A DNA stretch of 64,000 bases, taken from the NCBI GenBank assembly GCA_902729315.2, contig LR746270.1, positions 7,945,221-8,009,220 on the forward strand. The letters are read 5' to 3'. The notes below the pieces were generated by a model, which was not told where the DNA came from, searched no databases, and saw only the letters and a program-made list of their open reading frames with translations. Within the stretch, counting starts at the first letter, position 1. Every line of letters begins with the position of its first letter. Position numbers and translations under genes: made by a program. Of this stretch, positions 1-9,326 are shown in pieces. This DNA is from Spirodela intermedia. Its lineage: Eukaryota; Streptophyta; Magnoliopsida; Alismatales; Araceae.

Positions 1-166
1 TCCCGCGGTTGTTGCCGACGGCCCGGCCGACGACGTTCCTGACGATTGTCTCCGCGTCGGGGCACGTCCGCTTGTAGAATCCCACTTTGAGTGAACTTGC
101 GGATGCGCTGGGAACTAGGAGATAGAGGGAGAGCACGAGCGCCAAGCAAACACGTATGGTCTCCAT
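1..166 (-). CDS. Class III peroxidase type b, copy 1, 5' part of exon 1 (runs off the window)
   Basis: Only the first 55 codons are in the window, read on the minus strand from an ATG at 164-166. They encode a hydrophobic signal peptide followed by the mature N-terminus of a plant secretory peroxidase ([15 protein letters not shown]), including the first disulfide cysteine. The sequence is nearly identical to exon 1 of the type-b gene at 7633 and forms the end of an inverted repeat with it. It begins METIRV like the copy at 22842-23954, whereas the 7633 copy begins MEAIRV. CPDAE replaces CPEAE of the other two. The distal histidine and exon 2 lie beyond base 1, so whether this copy is intact cannot be judged. 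The family oxidises phenolic substrates with H2O2 in the cell wall. Confidence 0.9.
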   Translation of the reverse strand, partial: METIRVCLALVLSLYLLVPSASASSLKVGFYKRTCPDAETIVRNVVGRAVGNNRG

Positions 167-340
167 TTGGTGTCCTCTGCCGGTGTGTCTCCGTCTTCTG
201 CACTGGAATGCAAGCTGCTCGATTGAGGAACGACGGGGAGAGAGGGGAGGGGTGGGAGAGCAGCCGGCTGGGACAAAACCCGGAAGCTGAGTCGAATATT
301 TCTGGTGGAGATGAGATGGCCCCCCTCAGCCGTGGTGGGA

Positions 341-348
341 TATTTATA
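341..348 (-). promoter_or_regulatory. TATA box of type-b peroxidase copy 1
   Basis: The minus strand reads TATAAATA, about 175 bp upstream of the ATG at 166. The identical motif sits at the same distance in the copy at 7633 and at a somewhat shorter distance (about 110 bp) in the copy at 23954. Conservation of position across paralogues supports it as the core promoter. Confidence 0.7.
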
Positions 349-1058
349 CATGTTCCCCCCTAGTGTGTTGACTTTTTCTTATCCGTGTTTTAAATCAAGA
401 GACGGCCAGAAGAATTGCTCTTGCTTGCTGACCGTTTCCGTTAATCTCAAAAACCGCGTCCTCTGACCACGTACTGTGTTGACAATTTAAGGTAGCGTGA
501 ATAAACCTGGTCTTTCGACTCGGATAGAGACAGGGAGGATAGGTCGGGGTGGGACGATAAAAGGTACTAGGGCTCAGAGCGAATTCTTTGGCGTAAACTT
601 GTTTCCGGGCGTAGACTCTCGCACGAAGTGTGAATAAGTTTACCTGTCGATAAGTCGTAAATGATTAATTTATCGAGACCAGAAAATACTTGCTCGGTAG
701 AACTGTAGATGACAGTTTATCAATCCCGCTGTATCGTTGACTTTTTCATTTCGGCATATTCCACGAGACGGACAGAGTCGCACGAGTGACGTAAATTACC
801 CCTGAACGTAACCATCGCAAGCACACACGCTTGGATGACGCTGGTGACCAATAGCAAGGGGGAGCCGGTAGTCAAGATGACCCTCTCTCCTTCCCTCTCT
901 GTGTGTCCTCAACCGTTAATAATAGAATTATTCTATGACTGGTGAGATCATTGGTCAATGTAGGAAGGCCGAGATAGGAAGCAGTCAGGCTCCTCTCGCA
1001 CACGTTTGAATAACCCTCAACCTCATTGTCAAACTCAAAATGTCTACCTCAAGGTGTC

Positions 1059-1066
1059 TATAAATA
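1059..1066 (+). promoter_or_regulatory. TATA box of type-a peroxidase copy 1
   Basis: TATAAATA lies 171 bp upstream of the ATG at 1230. The motif and spacing are the same in the other two type-a genes (17846-17853 minus, 19344-19351 plus). The CT-rich stretch 1090-1160 that follows would be 5'UTR. Confidence 0.7.
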
Positions 1067-1229
1067 AGCTTCCATTAATTGATTAGGAGGTCACCCCACC
1101 TCTCACCTGACACCTCGTATCCCATTTCTCCGACCTCCTCCACCCTCCCTCTCCTCTTCTTCGGAAGGAACGCTCAGGAGCCGGGGAACCCAGCACGGAA
1201 GGAAGAGGCTCAAGGGGATCTGCGGAGCA

Positions 1230-2345
1230 ATGTTGCGAACCATGTGGGGATGCTGTATCGTGTTCCTACTGGTCCTCCAGGCCGCGGCTCCCACAGCTGC
1301 CTCGCATTCTCTGAAGGTGGGGTTTTACGAGAAGAGCTGCCCCCAGGCACAGAACGTCGTCAGAGACGTCGTGAGCAACGCCCTCGCCGCCAACAAGGGG
1401 ATAGGCGCGGGGCTCATCAGACTGCACTTCCACGACTGCTTCGTCAGGGTACGCCACCGTCGCTTCTCCTCCTTCGTCCGTCCTTCATTCAAAATAGCTA
1501 TCAACCGAAGACACTCCCAACAAGATAATTTCTTATATCAACCGGACTAGTAGACGTCTGACTCGCCTCCGTGATTCTGCGAACAGGGTTGTGACGCCTC
1601 CGTTCTGCTTGAAGGCAGGGACTCGGAGAGGATGCATCCGGCCAACTTGAACAGCCTGCGGGGTTTCGAGGTGGTCGAGGGGGCCAAGGATCTCCTCGAA
1701 TCGCAGTGCCCCAACACGGTGTCATGCGCCGACGTCCTGGCCTTCGCCGCCCGCGACGCCGCGGAATTATTAGGCGGTTTCCGCTACAAGGTCCCGGCTG
1801 GAAGGCGGGACGGGAGGATCTCCCGGAACTCCGACGCCGACGTCCTTCCCCCGCCCACCGATAGTGCCGAGACACTCCGCGACAGATTCGCGGAGAAGGG
1901 GTTATCGCTAGAAGACATGGTGGCGCTCTCCGGCGCACACTCTCTCGGCGTCTCCCACTGCCCGTCCTTCTCCACCAGGCTATACAACTTCAACGCCACC
2001 CACCCGCAGGATCCCTCCATGGATGCCGACCTTGCCGACTACCTCAAGAGGCGTTGCCCGCCTCCGGGAACGGACCGCACAACCGTGTCCCTGGACCTCG
2101 CCACCCCCAATCGCCTGGACGTCCAGTACTACAGAAACCTGCAGAGGGGGAGGGGGCTCTTCACCTCCGACCAGACGCTGTGGACCAGCTCTCTGACGGC
2201 GGATAAGGTGGCGTCGTTCGCCGAGAAGCCCAACGGCTGGGCGAAGAAGTACGCGGCCGCCATGGTGCGGATGGGTGCCATCGACGTGCTGACAGGGAAC
2301 GAGGGCGAGATCAGGGTCAAGTGCGCTGTGGTCAACGGCCTCTAA
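1230..2345 (+). CDS. Class III peroxidase type a, copy 1
   Basis: Two exons (1230-1448 and 1587-2345) flank a 138-bp GT-AG phase-0 intron placed between the distal-site segment HFHDCFVR and GCDAS. The 325-aa product starts with a hydrophobic signal peptide (about residues 1-25), so it should be secreted. Haem-site residues are present: distal Arg64, Phe67 and His68, and proximal His191 in LSGAHSLG. All eight disulfide cysteines are present (37, 70, 75, 114, 120, 197, the Cys of RRCPP and the Cys of VKCAV). There is no C-terminal extension after the last cysteine, which fits an apoplastic rather than a vacuolar enzyme. NFNATH is a possible N-glycosylation site. Known family role: H2O2-dependent oxidation of phenolics, lignin and wall proteins. 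Many family members have three introns; only the first is kept here. The physiological substrate cannot be read from sequence. Confidence 0.96.
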
Positions 2346-3082
2346 ACCCTTTTACACATTTGTGATCCTATTTCCATCATTTCTCTCTTCCAGGAATTCA
2401 GATTGGGATGTCTGTAAATGTACAGTAGATTTACGGATGAGACATCGAATAGATGTGGAAGGTCGCCTAAGCTGTATTCGGATGTAAAATGCCATTTCAA
2501 GTTTGTTATTGGAGTTGTGTCTGGACAGTCTTATTGGACGTTGTTGGACCTCTTTCCGGTTGAATACTTAGTTTTTAGGAGTCCGCTAGATCTTGCGCTG
2601 GATAGTGTATGTATGCGGCATCTATCCTTACTTATTCTGTGAAGTGTTGTTGCAACTGAATGTTGTGCTTGGTTGGGGATGTCCTGAGCGGGTTTCTGGT
2701 TACGATTACCTCAAGATCGCGTTACGCAGACGATGTGTTTTCCGCGGTATCTTCTCACGATGTAGCGCTTGTGAAGGTTGCAGTTCAGGGAGAGTCCTGA
2801 GAAAGAACGCAGTGAGCGGTACCAAGCGTGAATATTGCGCCTATTTACCCGAAGAACCTCCTACTTTAGATAGTCTCCCTACTCCGAACTGGATATTCTT
2901 TTGATTTTAGTGTGAAAGCAGCGTTCATATTTTCTATGCTTAGTAAAGCACGGTTTAGATGCTCCTTCACCATCCTCAACCTGTCTTGTAACACAAGCAA
3001 ATCATTGGCTTTAAAGTGTATAAAATGTATGTTATTGAGTCCAAGAGATGAACAAAAGGTAAAGATAGAAGAAACATTCTAG
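2346..3082. other. 3' flank of type-a peroxidase copy 1
   Basis: This segment includes the 3'UTR and downstream DNA. It is almost the same as 15834-16566 (reverse strand), and 2346-2866 is also nearly the same as 20631-21147. Open frames here are not peroxidase-like and are broken by a 4-bp insertion in this copy, so I do not call a gene. A diverged second copy of this flank lies at 14861-15456. Confidence 0.7.
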
Positions 3083-3334
3083 GACCTCGCCACCCCCAAT
3101 CGCCTGGACGTCCAGTACTACAGAAACCTGCAGAGGGGGAGGGGGCTCTTCACCTCCGACCAGACTCTGTGGGGCAGCTCCCTGACGGTCGCGAAGGTGG
3201 CGTCGTTCGCCGAGAAGCCCAACGGCTGGGCGAAGAAGTACGCGGCCGCCATGGTGCGGACGGGTGCCATCGACGTGCTGACTGGGAACGAGGGCGAGAT
3301 CAGGGTGAAGTGTGCTGTGGTGAACGGCCACTAA
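3083..3334 (+). pseudogene. Truncated type-a peroxidase: 3' end of exon 2 only
   Basis: The 252 bp match the last 83 codons plus stop of type a, from the DLATPN segment to the final VVNGH. No upstream exon is joined to it, and the codon before the match is TAG. It differs from the neighbouring full gene at several residues: GSSLTVAKV instead of TSSLTADKV, RTG instead of RMG, and a final His instead of Leu. It lacks the haem-binding histidines and cannot encode an enzyme. It probably arose by a tandem duplication that copied the 3' exon end and flank. The same fragment is found downstream of the inverted copy at 15582-15833. Confidence 0.9.
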
Positions 3335-3460
3335 ACACTTTGAACATTTGTGATCTTATTTCATTATGTATTACTTGCGGCAATTCATACTGGGATGCCT
3401 TTAAATGCAGAGAAGTTTGTTGATTCACCGACCGAGACATTGAATAAATGTGCATGATGG

Positions 3461-6419
3461 ATTTAATAGGCCTGTTTAGAATGCGGGAGAGCTGGTTTAC
3501 TACAAGACGGATGGTGCCTGTTTTGACAGTGGTGAAAAAGGCGGGAGATATTTGGGCAAATATTTCTTTCAGGTATCAGATATATGAGCAGTGAGTTTGA
3601 AGCGACTTCTAACGACCACCACTGATCATAAGGTTGAGATATTTGGATCAGTTGAAATTTTATTTGAAGAAGGATTTTTCTCATAGTAAATTCGGGTATT
3701 CAGGTTAGAGAGTTGGAGAGGAGACTCAATGTTGAGAATCAGTCATGGGATGGCATTGAACGGTTTTTCAACAAGGTACCATTTGATTCGAGATCTTCTA
3801 GGCGGATTAAGGAAATGCCAAGTATAAATTATTGATTTCGAATATAGACAACCATCATAAATAAGTAACAAACTAGTGAGAATGTTAGAAATCAGGCTTG
3901 AAAGATTCAAATCGTAAAGATAGTACCTTCTGAAAGACACTTCTACTTTGGGATAGCTTCTGTAGCATATAGGAATCCAGGTAACGGATTTTTGATCTAA
4001 ATGTTCATAAGACTTGGCTCATTACTTGGTCGTGATCAGATAATTAATATTCTAGTTGCCATGCTAGATTTAAATGTCAAGAAAAGACATGTTGATGTCA
4101 TTGGTTTTATAATTAAATAAATATTTATTGATAAGTGATCATTCGAATATGATACTTCATTATATATGTTATTTATTTATATGTTTCAAATATTTAATAT
4201 TTTAAAATATATATTTACTTTATTTTATTAAAAAATTATAATATTTCAACTAATAATGAAATCTGAGGTGTTAGACCTTCAGATTGGCTGATTCTCTACC
4301 TTACAAATACTTGAGTACAAAAGGGTATTATTAGCTTGAGAAATATCATGTATTGAAAAGGTTAAGTACGTAGTCACATGGTAAAATTTATTACAAGTAA
4401 TCTGAAATATTTTCACCATTGATTATATCAATGATGCAATAATCTTATGCAATGGTAATTATCTTGAAATGATGTTGGTAGGTTTCTTGAATGATCTAAA
4501 TCATTAAACAAGAAAATGAGAAAAAAATCAATGTGTTGTTATTCAGGTACAAATTTGAATAGAAATGTCCATAAGGATAAGGAGATTCCAAGATTAGAAC
4601 ATCAAAATGTTGTTACTACATGCTCAAGAAAATGACAAGGTTTTGAACAAAAAAAATTAAATATTAGAGGTCTCATAAAATGGAGAAACTGGTGTAGAAT
4701 AAAGGCTAGATTAATACATGAGCATTGAATGCTCATCATCAGTCTCTTTGCGCCACACACATTGATGGTTATTGATAAATACAACGCCCTCAATCCAGAA
4801 AATAACCAACCCAACCACAGTAACTTTTACTTTTTACCAAGTCCTAAGGTAACTAGGCTATGAGAGGAGTGTATTGTGTGAAGGCATGAGGTGCTCATAC
4901 TGTATTTGGCCTCGAAAGGGTTCAGCCTTTGAGGAGACGAATTTTTTGTTTAGATTGATAATCTCACAAATATCAGCATGTATTCTTGAGGAAAATAAGG
5001 GAATAATCAACGATAGTTCCCTCCTTTATTTGTTTTTTTTTTCAAATTAAATAATTTAATTTTTGACTGATTGCAAGAGTAGGTGAGGCTGAGCATAGTA
5101 TAATGATAATCAGAAGAAGAAAGAGACAATCCACACTACTGCCATTGATCTTCTTCGCAAGAGAAGAAGAAATAGAAGCAAGAAGAATATGAAGAAGCAT
5201 AGTTTTAGTCTGCACATCACTATGATTGTGATCAAGCGTCAAAATAAATATTCATTATTGAGTAATGTTCATCTACCTTTTTTATACTAAATTGTTCGAG
5301 ATGAGGTCTCCTTAGAGCCTAATATCTAGAAAATGAAAGTGACGGACTTCTCTAACTTCATCTCCTAGAGCCATAGAATCTAAGAAAAGAGAGGCAGGGA
5401 GCTTCTCTAGCTTGGCCTGCTGGTGTTGTTGAATGTAGAAGAGAGAACTGCAGAGCTTCTTTACCTTTGAAAATATAGAACCATACAATTTCAGAAGAGA
5501 TGTAGAAAACTTGACACAACTAGCATTCTTAATATCATGCAGCTATTTAGAACTCAAAACACTAGTCCATTAAATTGAAGTTAAGCGTCAAGCACAAGTG
5601 TGAGAAACTAAATTGGATTTCTGATGCACTAAGTTGAAGTTAAGCATACTTCGTCACTTTTTATGCTGAAATAATTTATTTTGACTGTTTTAAATATTTA
5701 TATGAAGATGATTTAGAGTTATGTTAAGTAGGTGATGCTCATAGACTTGTCAATTAACCAAATAATTTGACACCTAAGAAAAGTTCTTTTTACATGGGAA
5801 TCAGTCGTGCATTTCAGAAAGCACATTGCATGAAAAATTGAATCGTGAATTATGCGGAGGATTAGGAGGACATAAAATGTGCCATAAACCCTGCAAGTAG
5901 GAGAGGAGCGATACTTTTGGCAGCAGTTAAAGAATGATATGAAAATTTTGTACAAAGATGTCATAGTTGTCAAGTTTACAGAGAGCAGTACCAAAACACG
6001 AGATTTTAGGCTCCATTGGCAATTTCAGAAATACTCTACCATACATATCTTGAATTTAAAATTTAGGCTGTTGTGAATACACAGAATGGTAGATTCCCTT
6101 CTGTGGTTGCGGACAGATCATATAAAAAGACAATTATTGCTACAAGAAGACAAACAATGCATTAGATGAAGCTAGTTTATTCTTTAAGAAGATAATTAAA
6201 TTACATGAAATTCTTTAGTCAACCTACCAGATTGAGACACAAAGTTCCCATCATATTTTTTGTGTACTCTTCCGAGAAGGTAACATTCTTAAAAATTTAA
6301 TAATACCACTGAAGCTCCATATAAACTATCAAATATTAGTAAGTAGAACACTCACGAAATTGACTTGGTATATTTTAGGAGATCGAGGAAGAAGTGAGTT
6401 TAGTTTTCGTTTAAGCATA
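3461..6419. other. AT-rich intergenic region, no gene recognised
   Basis: This is about 3 kb of AT-rich sequence between two peroxidases. The only open frames are short and unrelated to any family I know. No LTR, terminal repeat or RNA gene was recognised. The stretch 4100-4250 is particularly rich in A and T. Confidence 0.6.
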
Positions 6420-7450
6420 GTTCGTAGTCAGTTGGTTAGGCCATTTTGACATGCGCGAGTCTGGCCAAGGATTCCAGTATAGAATAAGGGCTCCCTTGTT
6501 CTTGTCGCGCGACTGCTATCATTATTCATCGATGGTAGTTTCGAATCCATTCATTCTCTTTTATGCGGTCAATAAAACCAGATGAACGGTGTCCGCTCAC
6601 AACAGCGACGTGATTTGCGAAGCACTGTTGCGGAGACAAGTGGAGAAGAATATTCCAATACGCTGAAAGTTGTAGAAGAGGGAGACATGGGGGCAGCTCA
6701 CTCTTCACATGTCAATATTATTCCATCATTTCATATGTATGTCGGGAGTCGTCTTCTCGCATTTCACGCCTGTAGGCCACCACAACCGATTCCGTGTTTT
6801 ACTGCCCAGCCGACGAACACGAGAACTCAGTAACAGCTCTGCGTCCCCAACAAGATCGACAGAGAGAGAAAGAGCGAGAGAGATAGAGAGAGACACACAG
6901 AGAGGGAAGGAGAGAGGGTCATCTTGACTACCGGCTCCCCCTTGCTATTGGTCACCAGCGTCATCCAAGCGTGTGTGCTTGCGATGGTTACGTTCAGGGG
7001 TAATTTACGTCACTCGTGCGACTCTGTCCGTCTCGTGGAATATGCCGAAATGAAAAAGTCAACGATACAGCGGGATTGATAAACTGTCATCTACAGTTCT
7101 ACCGAGCAAGTATTTTCTGGTCTCGATAAATTAATCATTTACGACTTATCGACACGTAAACTTATTCACACTTCGCGCGAGAGTCTACGCCCGGAAACAA
7201 GTTTACGCCAAAGAATTCGCTCTGAGCCCTAGTACCTTTTATCGTCCCACCCCGACCTATCCTCCCTGTCTCTATCCGAGTCGAAAGACCAGGTTTATTC
7301 ACGCTACCTTAAATTGTCAACACAGTACGTGGTCAGAGGACGCGGTTTTTGAGATTAACGGAAACGGTCAGCAAGCAAGAGCAATTCTTCTGGCCGTCTC
7401 TTGATTTAAAACACGGATAAGAAAAAGTCAACACACTAGGGGGGAACATG
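6420..7450. promoter_or_regulatory. Upstream region of type-b peroxidase copy 2
   Basis: About 6420-6890 is related, in reverse complement, to 25080-25480 upstream of the type-b gene at 22842-23954. The match includes the stretch around 6520-6680 resembling 25300-25440. About 6850-6915 is GA-rich. From 6894 the block is the partner of inverted-repeat arm 1-907. Conserved upstream DNA among all three type-b copies suggests the promoter travelled with the gene. Confidence 0.6.
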
Positions 7451-7798
7451 TATAAATATCCCACCACGGCTGAGGGGGGCCATCTCATCTCCACCAGAAA
7501 TATTCTACTCAGCTTCCGGGTTTTGTCCCAGCCGGCTGCTCTCCCACCCCTCCCCTCTCTCCCCGTCGTTCCTCAATCGAGCAGCTTGCATTCCAGTGCA
7601 GAAGACGGAGACACACCGGCAGAGGACACCAAATGGAGGCCATACGTGTTTGCTTGGCGCTCGTGCTCTCCCTCTATCTCCTAGTTCCCAGCGCATCCGC
7701 AAGTTCACTCAAAGTGGGATTCTACAAGCGGACGTGCCCCGAGGCGGAGACAATCGTCAGGAACGTCGTCGGCCGGGCCGTCGGCAACAACCGCGGGA
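6894..7798 (+). repeat. Inverted-repeat arm, partner of 1-907
   Basis: This is the reverse complement of 1-907. It covers upstream sequence, TATA box, 5'UTR and the first 55 codons of type-b peroxidase copy 2. Homology continues past 7798 into the gene but cannot be compared, because copy 1 leaves the window. Confidence 0.9.
7451..7458 (+). promoter_or_regulatory. TATA box of type-b peroxidase copy 2
   Basis: TATAAATA lies 182 bp upstream of the ATG at 7633 and is conserved in the two other type-b copies. Confidence 0.7.
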
Positions 7799-8745
7799 TA
7801 GCCGCCGGGGTCATCAGGATGCACTTCCACGACTGCTTCGTCAGGGTGAGCTACATCCCCTCCCCACCGTCTTCTTCATTCCACCAAACAGAAGAGAGAA
7901 AAAGAACACCGTAAACTGATTACGGACTGAAGATCTCATGAGGACCGTTCTTGGCTTTTAAACAGGGATGTGATGGTTCGGTTCTCCTGGATTCTACCCC
8001 CGGAAAACCCGCGGAGAGACAGCATCCGGCGAACAACCCGAGCCTGCGCGGTTTCGAGGTGATCGACGAAGCCAAGGCTGTTCTCGAATCCCACTGCCCC
8101 AACACCGTATCTTGCGCCGATGTCCTGGCCTTCGCAGCTCGCGACGCCGCTTACTTCACTGGCGGCTTCTTTTACGAACTTCCGGGAGGTAGGCGAGACG
8201 GGAGGGTGTCTTTGGAGTCTGAGGTCCAGGGCAATATTCCTCCACCCAGCTTCAACGCTGAGCAGCTCAAAGAGAATTTCGCGAGAAAAGGGCTGTCGGT
8301 GGACGAGATGGTGACCCTCTCTGGGGCCCATTCCATCGGCGTCTCCCACTGCTCGTCCTTCAACAGCAGGCTGTACGGGTTCAACTCCACCCACCAACAG
8401 GATCCCTCCATGGATCCCGACCTCGCGGCGTTCCTGAAGAGCAGGTGCCCGCGTCCGCGTGCCAACAACCAGCGTGACCCCACTGTTCCCCTGGACCTGG
8501 CGACGCCTTACCATCTGGATATCCAGTACTACAGAAACCTGAAGAAAGGGAGGGGTTTGTTGACCTCCGACCAGACGTTGTGGAGCAGCTCCCGGACGGC
8601 TAAATTGGTCGCAGCCAACACGAAGAATCCACACCGCTGGCAGGAGAAGTACGCAGCCGCCATGGTGCACATGGGATCCATCGACGTGCTCACCGGACGT
8701 AAAGGCGAGATCAGGCGGCGCTGTAGGGTCGTCAACCGCCACTGA
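7633..8745 (+). CDS. Class III peroxidase type b, copy 2
   Basis: Exons 7633-7845 and 7966-8745 are joined across a 120-bp GT-AG phase-0 intron at the same position as in type a. The 330-aa product has a signal peptide (about residues 1-24). It has distal Arg62 and His66 in RMHFHDC, and proximal His193 in LSGAHSIG. The eight conserved cysteines are present: TCPEA, HDCF, GCDGS, SHCPN, SCADV, SHCSS, SRCPR and the last at RRRC. GFNSTH is a possible N-glycosylation site. The end, RRRCRVVNRH, is short and basic with no vacuolar extension, so secretion to the cell wall is expected. It is clearly paralogous to type a, with the same intron loss. Some open-frame readings begin at 7951 inside the intron; the spliced start at 7633 is chosen because it supplies the signal peptide and distal His. 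Confidence 0.96.
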
Positions 8746-9152
8746 CGCTGCTTCCTCGCTCTGCCTTTGTCAAATACGGCGGCGCTGTAGACTACCATAT
8801 TCCATCAAATACGGCGCAGGACGTTTTTATAGCAAGAAGAAGCATCTCATTTATGATGATCTGTGGCACGGGTTGTTGTCAAATATACGCCCTTTGTCCC
8901 CTGAATTTTCCCCAAACCATTGCGAGCGGCAGATCGTAAGAAATAAGTTTGCAAGTATTGAGAAAATGCATCATTTTTAATGTGGTGTTGTAGGATGTCA
9001 TTGTTACACGCACATCTTAGTATTTATTGCAAAAAATAGAATAAGTCGTTTAATGTGCTTTTCTTATTGGGCCAAAAGGTGAGGACTTTTTTTTGTCTTT
9101 AGTGGGTGAAAAAGGAGCGGCCCACTAGGGGAATTTATGTAGAATATAAATA

Positions 9153-9154
<2 letters not shown>
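8746..9154. other. 3' flank of type-b peroxidase copy 2
   Basis: About 8746-8900 is related in reverse complement to 22700-22841, downstream of the other complete type-b gene. Both contain a TCAAATACG-like motif and a block around CACAGATCATC. No coding sequence was recognised. Confidence 0.6.

Positions 9155-9187
<33 letters not shown>
9155..9187. repeat. (CT)n microsatellite
   Basis: An uninterrupted CT dinucleotide run of 33 bases, just upstream of the copia remnant. Confidence 0.95.
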
Positions 9188-9190
<3 letters not shown>

Positions 9191-9326
9191 CGCGGGTGTA
9201 TTCGTCACGGTTCTTAATCAAGGGTCTTTCATGTGCATGAAATCTCTCGTTTCCTCTCCTCTATTCTCATTCTCTCCCAAAAATATATCGTGTCTCTCCA
9301 TAAATTTTCCTCATTTTTCATACAAG

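Larger units (their letters stand above)
1..907. repeat. Inverted-repeat arm (type-b exon 1 plus promoter), partner 6894-7798
   Basis: Reading the minus strand of this block reproduces 6894-7798 with only scattered substitutions and about 2 bp of length difference. It covers exon 1, the 5'UTR, the TATA box and about 560 bp upstream. Homology to the 7633 gene stops at about 907, inside GTGTGTCCTC, whereas the 7633 copy continues into a GA-rich tract. At the same point homology to the type-a upstream block begins, so 905-909 is a rearrangement junction. Confidence 0.9.
905..3460 (+). repeat. Large inverted-repeat arm carrying type-a peroxidase, partner 15456-18004
   Basis: The block holds the type-a promoter, gene, 3' flank and a truncated second 3' exon. 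Its reverse complement is found at 15456-18004, nearly identical over most of its length. Differences seen include a 4-bp TGTA insertion here near 2609, substitutions near 2470 and 2662, and a diverged stretch inside the 3' exon fragment. Homology fades at about 3450-3460, after which the two loci are unrelated. Confidence 0.88.

Noticed and set aside
1079-1528. 149-codon frame overlapping type-a exon 1, and minus-strand frames at 1501-1938
   Set aside because: They are shadows of the GC-rich peroxidase exons in other frames. Only the spliced peroxidase frame has conserved domain residues.
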